From: Strongylocentrotus purpuratus | Taxonomy: Eukaryota; Echinodermata; Echinoidea; Camarodonta; Strongylocentrotidae | Direction of reading: 5' to 3' | Length of the DNA stretch: 64,000 nt | Assembly (NCBI RefSeq): GCF_000002235.5 | Contig: NW_022145597.1 | Span: 768,501 to 832,500, forward strand | Part shown: in pieces, positions 24,953-37,300 of the stretch | Layout of the letters: each line of letters opens with the position of its first letter | Position numbering within the stretch: position 1 is the stretch's first letter | Notes under the pieces: model-generated | Database searches by the model: none | What the model was told of the DNA's origin: nothing | What the model saw: the letters and a program-made list of their open reading frames with translations, nothing else | Translations under genes and position numbers: made by a program

Positions 24953-25357
24953 ATAATATCCAAACAGGCAAACATATTTTCTCCCTGTTCGTTGGAGATT
25001 TCATATAACGCCTCTTTGCCTATGCATTGAAAATGCCCTGTTTGACGCTACCCAAACACCCCTACGCAAGCAACATATTTATTATACATTTGCTTCTCCC
25101 CATTTAGAGATGCAGATTCGACCGTTCAGGAGCACGAGAAGTTATAGCCAGCAGTTCATTGCGTGTATGCGTGTGCTCGGCAGAATAACAAACATGTTAT
25201 TCGTTTCTCAGCCAATAAATGGTACACAACATGTAAAGCTAGCAAGCTTCAAGCAAAGCTGCCAACATTCACTAGAACATTTCAAATATTTCAAAAGCTT
25301 AAGCTTGTTTGCAATAGTACCATGAAATTCAAACATTTGCAGGCGCTGTATCATATT

Positions 25358-25434
25358 ATCTGTTTGGAGCCAGAAGGGTGTTAACTCATATACTTTACGG
25401 AGACTTAACGCCCTTCTGGCTCTCAACAGATGAT
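25358..25434. repeat. Foldback repeat family, copy 4 (well preserved)
   Basis: The element begins TCTGTTTGGAGCCAGAAGGG and ends 'cccttctggctctcaacaga'. The arms pair almost throughout, with a spacer 'catatactttacggag'. It is a useful reference for the family. Confidence 0.9.
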
Positions 25435-25953
25435 TTATTCTCCCATTATGTTCAAATTTGAATTAAATTTGAATTGAATATAGTTGTTATGATGAGAAAA
25501 GGTAATGAAATGTGCATGAAAAATAAGGATGTTCAATTGGCATTCAGTGCGAGAGAGATGAAATATTAGAAAAGCTATTTAGTAGCTTGGTTGTTTTGAT
25601 CATTTTCTTTTCTATTGCCCTAGGCAACATATGGAAAATAATTCATATCGTGAAGCTTATTAGGAGACGATTGCTGCCAGTATGATGTATTGGTCTGTGG
25701 GATACCTTTCTTACTTATGTTTGTATTTGATTTTCTCCCACTTTCTTATTCTCCCTCATGTACCCTGCTGGCCTTATTCTTTCTTATCATTCTCTAGAGA
25801 GCTTTAAAAAAGACATGCTATTCTATTTTTGAATAACAAACATCTTCTGTCGACTCCATCCCAAGTTATATCAAGCTTATTATAGAGTGGATGAGTTGTT
25901 TTCTCATGCTTGTACTAGCTTGTTTTAATGTCCTAGTTATCTCTATTTCACTC

Positions 25954-25960
<7 letters not shown>

Positions 25961-26019
<59 letters not shown>

Positions 26020-26280
26020 CTTATTTTCTGCTCTCGATGTGTTCGTCTATTCTGTCAGTCAGTCTGTCTGTTTCTGTCTCTCTCTCTCTCTCTCTCTCTC
26101 CCTCTCCCTCTCCCTCCCTCCCTCCCTCCCTCCTTCTCTCTCTCACTCATCTCCCATTCTCTCCCCATTTCTCTAATGCTCTTTGTAACATCTCTCCCTG
26201 TCTCGATCCCACCCTGTCTTTCACAATCTATCCATCTCGCTCTACTTTCTCTATCTCTCTCTCTCTCTCTCTCTCCATTT
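25961..26280 (+). repeat. CT/CCCT microsatellite block
   Basis: (CT)n, (CTGT)n and (CCCT)n tracts with short interruptions. Open frames here are low-complexity artefacts. Confidence 0.95.
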
Positions 26281-26825
26281 GAAAGGGTTCCTGGAGTTTG
26301 CTGAACTGCCCCTGGCGTTACAGACATAGCGGATCCATTTTTCCTTATTATTTGGCAAGTCACATATTTTGGACTGATAGATCCGATGATAATATTGGCA
26401 CAACTGCGAATGTGAATTATTGATGCCAACAGAGTAGCACAGTGTATTTTCCCCTCCTTGATCATAATCTTGTCAGAGATGTATTTGTGAATGCCATAGA
26501 GCATTGTTGTCAACCTTTGAGGATCTAGGTTGCCATTCTTGGAATAATGGAGAGAAGTCGGAACAGTGTTGTTTATACATTTTCTTTGTTGTGAGAGAGT
26601 TTTCCTTGATAGTAATATCTGATGTGACATTTAGTAATTAAGTTCCTATTCTAGGTCACATAATTAACCCAATTTAATTTTATATTCTATAGAGAAGCTG
26701 CACAGGGTGCCAACTCTTGTCTCTCTAATATTATTGTATCTTCACTACCAAAACAAAATTGGTGTTCTGATAATTCTAGTTACTTTTCTTGTAACTATTC
26801 TTGTATCTTTTCTCTTATTTCTTTA

Positions 26826-26849
26826 CCCCCCCCCCCCCCCCCCCCCCCC
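26826..26849 (+). repeat. Poly-C run, 24 bases
   Basis: An uninterrupted run of 24 C, the longest C run in the window. The minus strand is a G run with quadruplex potential. Confidence 0.95.
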
Positions 26850-27253
26850 GGTCAAATATTGTGTGCCTAGCGCGTGTAAAAGAGATAAAATTGAGTGTAA
26901 TGCTAATTACCATAATATGCTCAAAATAATATCATGAGATGAAAGATATTCTAAACATTCTTTTATCTTTTCTTTTATCTTCTCTTTCATGATAATTACA
27001 AGAATATTTATATAGCCACCACCAATATCCATCATATCATGGATATACCATTATCTATGTGTTCAGCATGTGCATCATTGATTCACATCTCTCATACCAT
27101 GTTCTTTACTTCACAACCTCAACCATCACCATTATTCAGCATTGCCATCAACGACCATTTCATGTGCTTCATCATCATGATCATCATTATCGTGTCAACA
27201 TTATTCTGTTTCCACTTCCAGGGGTTGTCCTCTCCCTACTTGCTCTTCTCCTC

Positions 27254-27555
27254 CTACCACCACTGTTGTGCTACTCCATCCACAACTATCACTACTACCA
27301 CTTTCACTACGACTACCACAACTATCACTACCACAACTACCACTACCAATACCACAACTACCACTACCATAACTTCCACTACCACAATTTCCACTACCAC
27401 TACCACCACTACCACAACTACCACAACTACCACTACCACAACTACCACTACCAATACCACAACTACCACTACCATAACTTCCACTACCACAATTACCACT
27501 ACCACTACTACCACTACCACTACTACCACTACCACAACTACCACTACTACCACTC
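27254..27555 (+). repeat. ACC/ACT/ACA trinucleotide minisatellite
   Basis: About 300 bp of triplets of the type 'actaccactaccacaactacc', with a higher-order period: two long blocks containing 'aataccacaactaccac' start near 27348 and 27450. The frames read poly-Thr, Tyr/His or Ser/Gly and are repeat artefacts. Confidence 0.95.
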
Positions 27556-27608
27556 ACATCTCTCATACCATGTCCTCCATCACAACCTCAACCATCAAGC
27601 TCACTTTG

Positions 27609-27683
27609 TCTGTTCAGAGGCAGAAGGTCATTAAGTCTATGTCAAATTATATGAGTTAACGCCCTTCTGGCTCCAAACAGACC
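27609..27683. repeat. Foldback repeat family, copy 5
   Basis: The left arm is 'agaggcagaaggtcattaa' and the right arm 'gttaacgcccttctggctcc', with 'aaacagacca' following. The right arm is the better preserved. Confidence 0.85.
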
Positions 27684-27689
27684 ACTTCT

Positions 27690-29366
27690 ACCAACATCAC
27701 CAACATCACCCTACTCCTTCATTATACCATTATCCATCAGGTCATGAATACGCATCAGTAAGCACTTGAATGTGTTTCATCCTGATCATCATTATCATGT
27801 CAGCATCCTTCCGCTTCCCCTTCCATGGTCGTCCTCGCCTCGCCGTGTGCACTCTTCCATCCTTCCACCCTCCCATTGCCGTACAATGTAACCATTCGAT
27901 GCTGTAATTGGCTTTAAAGATCAATATCGTAATTGTAAATGCTTCGTCTTTTAGTAACAGCTACATAGCCCCATTTACACTAATTACTCTACTAGATGTA
28001 GATGTTCCTTTCATATATATTAAACACAAATATTTTTCAAGCCTCAATCTGCTTTGTAACAAATTTCCACCAATTGAGGTTGATTCCCATTCTTTGGATA
28101 TCTCCTATGTCTCAAAACTCCTTTTGGATATGTGTTCAATCACTCTTTTTCATATATCATGTAGTGATGTTAAGCACTGTGAAACAATGATTAGTTTGTA
28201 AGGGCACTAGTCAAATGTAGCTATTGATTGTAAAGGCATACAAGAGAGTCCAATAAGAGAGTTTAATGAGATGCTGTATCAGCTCAGACCTACTTCTCAG
28301 AATAGGTAAATAGTCGTATGTAACCAGAATCCAACTGACCGCATGCACTAAAGTCTGAAAAGGCTGACTTGGGGGTATATAGGCATGGTAAACAAAGTTG
28401 GTATGTATATCATGAACTGTACGCAGACCTGTTTGTGTGAATGGGGTCAAATGCTATCAGCTTAGCAGTATGTATGATATGAACTCACATCCTTGAGCCA
28501 TTTGTTATGTTCGTGGAGATATGTTTTGAATATCAACATTGATACAAGAAGGGATGGTGGAAGCGCTGGCTTGATGTATATATGCCTTGTGAAAGGTCAT
28601 TATTAGAGGCTTTAAAGCTATTCAGTAATGCTACTACTGTACATGTACCTACCGCAAATCTCTGTGTATAAGACGTACCCTATTTTTAGGACCAAGATCA
28701 ACAACAACAACAAAAACTTTTGCTTTTGATTTTTTGCCGACACCGAAGGCAGCAAGCCAGATCAGATAGCGTCTTATTTCAGCGTTGGGAAAGGTACGTT
28801 CGGAAACGAAAGCCATGCAGGGAAGGACTTTAATTTATTACAAGGCGCAGTTGAAATGCTTGGGAACTTGTCACATATAATAGTAACAATGTTGTTTTTT
28901 AAACTAAAGATTAAAGAGAAATTTTGCTCTGAGTCCAAACAAGAAAAAAAGACAAGAAAGTTACCAATAATTGGCCTATACCCTGAGATAATATTCCATG
29001 GATGGTGGATGCACAATTTTTGAATTCATCTTCTAGACCATAAAGAGAAATTCATTAGATTGTTGGCATGCAGAGTGCAGACCCAATATATAGCATGGAA
29101 AATTCGAAAGAATAATTTCCATAAACACAAATAAGTGAATTTCTTGTGAAAGCACCTTTACTTGTGTCATGCAGCTAGTCATATGCATTAGGGATGGTCT
29201 ACTGCAAAATTGAGTGCTCATAAAAATAGTTCAGTTCTCCCATTTCATGAAAGTAAACTACAGGAAGAGATTAAACTATTTTAAAATGATGCCCAGTTTT
29301 ATTATACATAGGAATTTAGTTGTTTTGTTTTATGATGACTACCATAGGAATAAAATCGGATATTAA
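27690..29366. other. No recognised gene; AT-rich non-coding DNA
   Basis: Several 60-97-codon frames without recognisable domains occur, but no exon borders with homology. The stretch is probably intron or intergenic. Confidence 0.45.
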
Positions 29367-29623
29367 GGCCTGGCTTCATCAGCTCGAGATTGCCAAATAC
29401 CAAGAGTCCTTTATTTCTAATTTGGGAAATAATCCTGAAGTTACAAATCACGTCTCCATTAGCTCAAGATATTTTGCAAACTAGCCCAAGATATCCTGGG
29501 ATGACAATCCCGACCAAATATCCCGCCAATTGCAACTTCGAACTGATGAAGACGCAAATTATCCAGATCGGGATAGTTGAAATAGCAGGATATTTGGCAA
29601 TCTCGAGCTGATGAAAACAGGTC
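29367..29623. mobile_element. MITE with about 36-bp inverted repeats and TAA duplication
   Basis: The left end GGCCTGGCTTCATCAGCTCG and the right end, reverse-complemented, GACCTGTTTTCATCAGCTCG continue as a matched arm 'agattgccaaata'. TAA lies directly outside both ends (29364-29366 and 29624-29626), as in PIF/Harbinger-type insertions. A related element is at 33874-34178. Confidence 0.85.
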
Positions 29624-30247
29624 TAAAGATAGCTCTTATCTTGACCAGAAGGACCACAGGGACCGTCTAGAGTGAGACATCTTCTTGGAGATCAGAGCAA
29701 TAAATACAGCGCCAGCATGTCAGTAATTGATGTAATACTCTCCCCCATGAGGGGTATAGAAAGCTTGACATACCGTGCATGAGCCTTGCCCCAACCTGGC
29801 ACTAATCCCTGCTCTGTAGAGAGACACTTGAACTTGTGTTCAGTACTGAAAAAGTATGAAAGTTAGGATATAGGTTTAAAGAGATGATCCTCCTTTAAAA
29901 AAAAAAATTACATAATGAACTACTGTTACATAATTTACATATATTTATTTCTATGTTAATGGGTATTCATTCGATACTTGAATATAATAAATATTATCAC
30001 ACTATTTGTTTAATTGAGTAATTAATATTGATGGAAAAGTTTTTATCACAAGTAGAAGTCTTGGCATGGGAGCCAAGATTTATAATTTTGAAAGGAAACA
30101 GGAAATTCAGTGATACGATTGTCTTTGAATTGTCTAGTAGTCAATAAAGAAGAAGTGAGAGTTTGTTCTCAATTTAGTCTGTATCCTGTCTTGTGAGAAG
30201 CGCGCGCTCTCTCTCTCTCTCGATCAATCGATCGATCTCAATCTTGA

Positions 30248-30328
30248 GTCTGTTTGGAGCCAGAAGGGTATTACATGTACCTCATATATTTTAACATGAA
30301 TTTAATGCCCTTTTAGTTCCAAACAGAT
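30248..30328. repeat. Foldback repeat family, copy 6
   Basis: It begins 'gtctgtttggagccagaagg' and ends 'cccttttagttccaaacaga', with a slightly longer spacer than other copies. Confidence 0.85.
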
Positions 30329-30483
30329 CAAACAAGGAATAGAAAATAGAAATGTGACTCAAACTTTTTTTTCCTTTTAGATGAGAGGACATGATTCTGA
30401 TTTGTGAACTTTCTTTTTCAAAGTGTGTAAAACAATTTCTATATTAAAAGAAATGTTTTCTCTTTCATTTCTTGATGCTCTAA

Positions 30484-30940
30484 CAGCGTGTCCACACACG
30501 AAACAATTTATCCCGAAACTCTATAACGAAACGTCGTATAAAGAATCATAGTATAAATTTCAAAGTGTCCACACACAAGAAACGTCATATAAATAATCAT
30601 CGTATAAATTCAAGGATGTCCATAAACAGCAGAAAGTAATCCTGAAACTCTACAGTCTGGTCTCCTTTCGCTCGAGGTCACGTTAAGCCCCGCCCAGTTA
30701 GTTACACTAGTTACACTCCCCCTGTCCACACACAACATTTTCGTGATTAGGCGTGATTCTTTATTGAGTTTCAGTTCGAAACGATGCCCAAACCTGCGTT
30801 TCGTTAGACTAGTTTCGTTATACGACGTATCGTTAGTGAGCGTCCACACACACAATTTCATCGTAAAACTATCGCGAAACGGTATCACTATCGCGAAACG
30901 GTATAGCTAATCACGGAAAATGTTGTGTGTGGACAGGGGG
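30484..30940. mobile_element. Composite inverted-repeat element ending in GTCCACACAC
   Basis: An inner element (30718-30940) has arms CCCCCTGTCCACACACAACA and the exact inverse at its right end; pairing continues through 'ttttcgtgattag'. To its left (30484-30717) lies related sequence with further 'gtgtccacacac' and 'aaacgtcgtata' motifs. This suggests a second, partly overlapping or nested copy. No coding frame is recognised. Confidence 0.75.
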
Positions 30941-31166
30941 TTAAAGAGAAACATTTTTCATGATATGAAGAAGAGCTGAAAATAATCAAGATATCAATCT
31001 GTCGGGCATATCACACTTATTTTGCTGAGGCAATGTATGTGTAGTCTTCAGCACCAGGAGTTCTTGAATAAAAGTTATGGTTGCATTAGAAAAGGAAACA
31101 GACTTTGCATTGGAATTTTGAATGTGTTGGAGAGTGAGATAAGAAATCTGTCGTGGTGCATCTCCA

Positions 31167-31267
31167 CCCCCCCCCCCCCCTCCTCTCTCTCTCTCTCTTA
31201 CTACGTCTCTCGGTCTGGATATCTTTTAAGATCTCTCTTTCGTCCACGTCCCCCCTCCTTTCTCTTT

Positions 31268-31307
<40 letters not shown>

Positions 31308-31310
31308 CCT
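31167..31310 (+). repeat. Poly-C run followed by CT microsatellite
   Basis: A run of 14 C (31167-31180) is followed by (TC)n, and further (CT)n lies at 31272-31304. The repeat is low complexity with no gene. Confidence 0.9.
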
Positions 31311-31319
31311 CGTCCTCTG

Positions 31320-32466
31320 ATCATGAGTATTTTGGGTCAGTCGTATTAATCACTTCCCCCTTCTCACGTTAGAGCATTAGTCTGCTCAGCTCAGTCTACC
31401 CTCCCAACTGGGCACAGCTTACATGTAACTCTGTGTGTGTGTGTGCTAGGTCTTGATCGAGTGCGTGATATTGTCTGGTCCGAATAGGATGTTAATGTGA
31501 GATATAACAAACATTCAAGGTGCTCTGGTATATTTACCTAGGTAAGTTTAAAACTCTGTCTGTGATTGCATTTTGGAGTGGTTTTGAAAGAAATGATATA
31601 CATGTATGCCATTTTGATATATGTAATTGTGTGTTGAGGGATTGATGTTTGTTAATGGCTGCTAATCAATAGGGTGTATAACGTAATAGGTGTATGAATA
31701 GGACTATGACTACAATCTATACATGTAACTTAATGAGCCATCAATAGTCATTACTTGTATATGGATGCATGCATGCATAGGCCACATACATGTATGATGT
31801 TCATTTGTACTCTATTTCCATTAATGCATGGAGAAGAAAGAAACTTCTTAAATTAATATTTCTAAGCTAAATATAAAAAGTTTTGAATGTTAAGGGTCAT
31901 TTTTGTTTCTTTCATTAAAATTTTGTGTCACTTTTTAACTTCTCATTATTTCATGCATCTCAGGTTAGTTTGTGTCAAGTGATACCAATTTTCAAGTCAA
32001 TTTCCAGCCATTACTGTGTGAATTACAAAAGGCAATTTTCAGGTTTTGCGTGCCTTCAGGAAGTTATTAAAACATTTGAAGCAGAAATGAGCTATCCTGT
32101 ATTTCTTTCTCAATACTACATTTAACGTACTTACCAACACCAGTTTGAATACCGGTACTACTGGATTTTGTTTAACGGTATTCTTTCCACATTTTTTTGT
32201 TCATTCATGCATAGTATAACAACATTAAGTCTAAATTCAATTTAAATTGATTTATTGTATATCTCTCTCCTACTTTTCAGTAGTACAGCAAATTTTATTA
32301 AAAAATTCATTTCTGTAATTTCACTAACTGTTTATCAATTAATCATATCTCCTTTTGTTTCCTCATCAACCTATACAGTTAAAAGTTTGGACCATATAAG
32401 GCTGAATATGTTATAAACTAATAATTTATGGTTTTCTCTCTTCTCTTTCTTCTTCTTGATCTCCAG
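31320..32466 (+). other. Non-coding DNA preceding the first recognised CASK exon
   Basis: No exon is supported. The final 40 bases are a strong polypyrimidine tract (ctctcttctctttcttcttc) ending in CTCCAG, the acceptor of the exon at 32467. Confidence 0.6.
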
Positions 32467-32553
32467 TTGTATGACAAGATCAACACGAAATCAAGTGAAC
32501 AGCTTCCCAACAAGAGAAACCTGCCTGCTGACAGTGTCTTAAGAACCAGAGAG
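32467..32553 (+). CDS. CASK exon: end of first L27 domain and linker
   Basis: This exon, between CTCCAG and GTAGGT, encodes 29 residues starting LYDKINTKSS and ending DSVLRTRE. LYDKINTKSS is diagnostic: it matches the end of the first L27 domain of animal CASK (vertebrate LYDKINTKSS followed by PQ). L27 domains pair MAGUK proteins with partners such as SAP97/Dlg and Lin-7. The residues after it form the linker to the second L27 domain. The exon is phase 0 at both ends. The preceding exon, which should carry the rest of the first L27 domain (helices leading to 'HTLLD'), was not found within the window. This is the most upstream CASK exon I can assign with confidence. Confidence 0.95.
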
Positions 32554-32703
32554 GTAGGTTTACTTTCAATCTCCATCTTTGGTTTGTTAGGAAATTACAC
32601 ATTCCTGGGGTCCCCCCAAAAGGCATGGGAGTTGAACTGAAACATTATTAGCAGAAGATTTACATTTGTAACTAATGCCTATCAAATTATAGATGTTTAC
32701 CTT

Positions 32704-32838
32704 GGCAGCGTTTCACAAAAGTGCAAGTTCACAGACATCCCATTGAAACGCATCTATTGCAATTAACACACGTTTCAATTATAGTTTCAAACCGATGTCG
32801 ACAAACTTGTACTTAAGACGGTTTTGTGAAAGGATGCC
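32704..32838. mobile_element. Small MITE with GTTTCACAAA ends
   Basis: The left end GGCAGCGTTTCACAAAAG and the right end, reverse-complemented, GGCATCCTTTCACAAAAC pair over about 18 bases. A weaker internal 'gcaagttcacagacatc' / 'gtcgacaaacttgtac' pairing extends the arms. It shares its outer motif with elements at 42764, 46750 and 50995. Confidence 0.75.
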
Positions 32839-33049
32839 CTGGTCTTACCACTGCTGCATTATGGGGGAAGCTCTTTGGTCAAAACATAGTGCTAATACTA
32901 ACTAAATTGAGAAGTTAGTGTCCCCCCCCCCCTTACAAAATGTTAAAATGAAATTAAGGCCCATTCTTAAAAAGAGCAGTGATCAATTTTTTTTTAAAAT
33001 ATTGTGAAGGAATAGGCATTGAAAAGCATTGGATGTAATATTAATAGTT

Positions 33050-33372
33050 AAGGTGTTGTGGTGTAGTGGTTACGTCACAGGACTATGGATAACATGGTTG
33101 TTGGTTTAATTCACGGCGTGGTACTACTAATTTTTTTTGGCAAGGCATTAATCTACATTTGCCATTTTCCACTCGGGTGTAAAATGGGTACCAGTAGGAT
33201 GCAAACATTAATGTGGATGGATTGGTATTGTGTGTGCTTGTAAAATGGCACCCAGCTCAGGGAGCAGAGCATGTGCACTACAATATATGGATTAGCAATT
33301 AAATCCAATTACCGGGTAACTCTAATGTATTAAAGCACTTCGTAGTATACGTGCTGTACAAATTTGACTATT
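33050..33372 (+). mobile_element. tRNA-derived SINE, about 320 bp
   Basis: The A-box-like TGGTGTAGTGGTT (33059-33071) and B-box-like GGTTTAATTCACG (33103-33115) lie in the head. The body contains 'ggcaaggcattaatc', shared with the SINEs at 9177 and 19050. The tail 'aaagcacttcgtag ... gtgctgtacaaatttgacta' resembles the 3' tails at 36655 and 45054. Confidence 0.8.
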
Positions 33373-33473
33373 GTAAATAAATCATGTTGTAAGGTTCAGT
33401 GATATTTCCTGATAATGTATCATCTTCTGTTCATGAAGTTTAAAAGTTTAGACCTTATGAATATGCATGTATC

Positions 33474-33550
33474 ATCTGTTCAAATCCAGGAGGGTTTCAA
33501 CACTTAAAATCTAACACAAGGTCAATGCCCTTCTGGCTCCTAATTAAAAG
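33474..33550. repeat. Foldback repeat family, copy 7 (degenerate left arm)
   Basis: The right arm 'caatgcccttctggctcc' is well preserved. The left arm 'aaatccaggagggtttcaa' has decayed. It is flanked by 'tcatctgtt' as in other copies. Confidence 0.7.
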
Positions 33551-33873
33551 GCGATACATTCCATATTTGGTTTTAAAGAGTTATTAATAAGTTCATTCAT
33601 CCATTCAGGTTATATGAGTATTCAAGTCGCACAGACTGACGATCACATGCATGTTACCCATATTAAAGCATTCATAAAAGGGGTGTGATTTGGGCATTGC
33701 TTCTTAGTATGTCAGCTGCAAATTAACACTAATTCTGCTGTTTCCACGTTGAATCAAGCTAGTATGCTAGCTGGCTGGTATTGATATGATACTAACAACA
33801 GGAAGTTTAGGGGTGTGTTGGGAGTAAGATAGCCAGTAATCAAATTAAATCTTGGAACTGGTAGTTTCCATTA

Positions 33874-34178
33874 GGCCTGTTTTCATCAGCTTGAATTTGC
33901 CAAATAACCCGCTAATTTAACTATCCCGATCGCAAATTAACATGTTCGTTTGCGTTTTCATCAGCAAGATATTAGGCTGAGATAATATTCCGAGAAATCT
34001 TGGTCTTGTTTCCAAAATATCCCCCTATTTGGGAAATAGCGGGCTAATTTGGCCCGTCTGAGCTAGTTTGTGATGAGCATATATTGGTCTGCTGAAAATG
34101 CAATTTTGAACTTCGATATAATATCCCGAGTCTGAAACTTTGGGTTATTTGGCAAACTCGAGCTGATGAAGGCCGGCC
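33874..34178. mobile_element. MITE related to the 29367 element
   Basis: The ends GGCCTGTTTTCATCAGCTTG and, reverse-complemented, GGCCGGCCTTCATCAGCTCG are followed on both sides by 'attTGCCAAATAAcCC'-like arms. TA lies outside both ends. The interior differs from the 29367 element but keeps 'tttgggaaat' and 'catcagc' motifs. Confidence 0.85.
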
Positions 34179-34326
34179 TATTGAGTAGAAGAACCAAGTA
34201 CATGTAATGATACAGGGCCATGAATTGTATAGGTTGTGGTCATAATCCTGAGGACTTGAACCAGCAAAACCGATAGACCCCTTCGGGATAGCTTTGGTAT
34301 TGACAATTTTGGAATTGGTGCAAAAT

Positions 34327-34377
34327 TTCTCCCAGATAAGCTTTTAAAAACTTCTCCCAGATAAGCTTTTAAAAACT
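34327..34377 (+). repeat. 25-bp direct repeat, two copies
   Basis: A unit of the form 'ttctcccagataagctttta' plus 'aaaac' is present twice. Confidence 0.9.
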
Positions 34378-34379
34378 TT

Positions 34380-37300
34380 CCCCACCAAAAACTCACATTA
34401 AACCCCCTATCTCCTAAAGTATATAATAAAGCCACAGCTGACAAGATGTCAACTTTTTTCCATGATGCATCATGTGAAATGAATGTAACACTTGTGTTCA
34501 ATGTGTTGTATTGTACAGACCCTGCACTATTGTGACATGTAATGTCTTGGCAACATACAAAACATTTTTTTCCATGTGACATTCTTCCAGGCTTCTATGA
34601 AAAATGGGTCGTGCCTTCAAACTACTCTACTATGTACCGGTACATCCATTGTTTAATATTGTGTTGCTCTTTGTTAGGTATAGTTACAGATGGAAATCAA
34701 TCAAGTGTAATTTGTTCACATTTGGGACTACCATTTAATGTCATCGTCTGATAGATGGTTGCCATTACGTTAATACATCCAGGGACCTCTGGTATTAGAC
34801 ATCCGTGCTAAACACCTCGAGATACTACTAAAGTTTACGTCAAGGCTCCGTTCAAGGAGTAGTGTTTATTTCAGAAGTTCAGAGAAGATTTTTGTTTGTG
34901 ACTCAAAAAGTCTTGTGAAGCTTAGCCTTGTTATTTCAGTTTTAAATCATTTCATTATCATATCAAAATCATCCACATGTCAATCAAATTTGTGTTTACC
35001 TTACTTGTGAAATTCTTAAAGTATTATGTTGTTGTTGTTGTTTTAGTTTATAGGCGTGAAACACCTCTATTATTATTTGATTCTTGATGTAGGCTTAGCT
35101 CAAGGAGTCAACACTTATTTGTTTAAGTTTCAGAAAAGAATTAGTGCTTGTGAGTTGTGACAATCATACATTTGGTGACTTGTTGCCCTTCAGATCATAC
35201 CAAAATTATTTCAAAATCATGTTAATGCTTTGCAAGTGGTTGTCAATGTTTGCAGTGAAATATTTTTGTTCAATTAGTGAAGGCTTGGCTAAATGATTAT
35301 TTAAATGAAAGAGTATTAGAAAAACAAGATGTTATGCTTTTGGGAATATCTGTTTGAAAACTACATGATATAGGTAGGCAGTCATCTACACCAACGTGGG
35401 GTGGGGCCCGATCTGAGGTTATCTAGACATTAGGTTTAACAAAAATCATGAACATAATGTAGTTTCATCTTGTTTAAAGCTCTACATTCATATGAAAATG
35501 AGGTTTGAATAAATATTTGTGTTGAAATTGATCCAATAGCATTTCTATGCACAGAAAGAAAAGAAGAAAATCAAAAAATCAAATAACATGGAACCTCCTC
35601 CTCCCCATTTTTAAAAGAGCCTGACAAGAAAATGAAATTCAATTTATTTGTCCTAAACTGTATGCATTAGAGGCTATTACATTTACAGATGAAATTGTCA
35701 AATTCTGCAAAATGATTAAGTTAAATTCATACAACCATATAAACTGGATGCAACTGCCTAATTCAGGATAAGAAAAAGGAAGATATTTAATCATTGGTGT
35801 AGACTGTATTATAATAACCCTTGCAATGTCTTTCATGACTGTAACTTAACAATGTTTGAGGTTATAGTCTAGCCGAAAATAATAGAAGTTGCAAAGAACA
35901 TGACTTGAGATCGCAGGGTAAGATGAGGAATATAGGAAGTCAATTAGACAGGATGAAATCATGTACAAATAGTTATGAGATTAGGTTAGAAGATTATGCC
36001 TACAAATCTCATTCCTGATGTGGCGTAGACTTGTTTTTGATTGAGAATTCAAATACGACATCCAAATCTACAAGTGCACATAACAGGTTGAGTGCAATCA
36101 GATATTTCCTTTTATGTTATGAAAAATAGATATTATCAGTTCATTAAGTCACCCCTGTGTCGGACTTGTGGCTAAGAAATTTGGTTTGACGAAATATCCT
36201 GAAATTTAGAGCTGGTCTAATATCAGCTGCAAGAAAATGCTTATTGATACACAGATTCATCAATTAAGTCAAAGTTTCCTTCAAACTTTATAACTCACAA
36301 TTTCGATAGTTGAAATAGTTAGCAGTTATAAGTTATGGTATTGGTTTAATAGCTCTTTGAAATTGTAGAGTGCTTAGATGTGCGTACTGGTAAATGTATG
36401 CATTAAATTTGATGATATAAATCATTTGTGGAAAGCCACTAGTGTAAATTGGTACTTCAGAATAATTGGTTCAACCAGTTGATGAGGGGATTCATAGAGA
36501 AGGAATATCTTCATGAGAATGTAGGTTTTAATAACAAGGTACTGTGCTGTGTGGTTAGAATGAAGGCGTACACACTTGGGAAAGATTGAATTTTTCATAT
36601 TTTATGTTAAGATTGTATCTATCAATACAGGTCACATTTATTGTATTATGACCGGGGTAATAGTATATTTGTAAAGCGCTTAGAGACATTTGTATTAAGC
36701 GCTATATAAAAAGTAAATATTATTATCATTATTATTATTATGTATTTACATAATATTTAGAACATGACTTGTATTGTGTATAAACACACCCTGTCTGGTG
36801 GTATAGTGTTTGATTGAATCTTCCTGTGAAGCCATAGGGTATGTCCTCACTGGGAAGTGAGTCACGCTAATTGAATCAAGATTAAAGGCCTAATCAACTC
36901 TAAGAAATATCATCATTCGTTTTTTGACAGGATCATGGAGGAATATGCTGCACTTAATTAATTACTTGCATGTTTGCTTTAAAATAATTTAACCTCCCCA
37001 AGCTAATATGCTAGACATCCGTCGTAGCATTATCAGTCTAGATATTCCAATTTATTCTGTTGAATCACCATAGAAATTGTTACCCATAGAGAGAAGAATT
37101 TTCTATGAAAGCCTGCAAATTCTTCATATTTCAGATGTAGAATCAGAATTTATATTTTTGATTACTCCAGTGTAATGACAATCCTAATGTCTTCGACACT
37201 TTTTAGAAAATGTTAGTACATGTTCTGATTACTCTGGTTAAAAGTTATGAGGTGTGAAACAATTTTATATACATATTCAGGTTTTTGCATGAGTTGCTAG

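Noticed and set aside
27039..27659. Open frames of 206 and 191 codons (poly-Thr and Tyr/His)
   Set aside because: They are produced by the ACC/ACT minisatellite; other frames read Ser/Gly and poly-Val.
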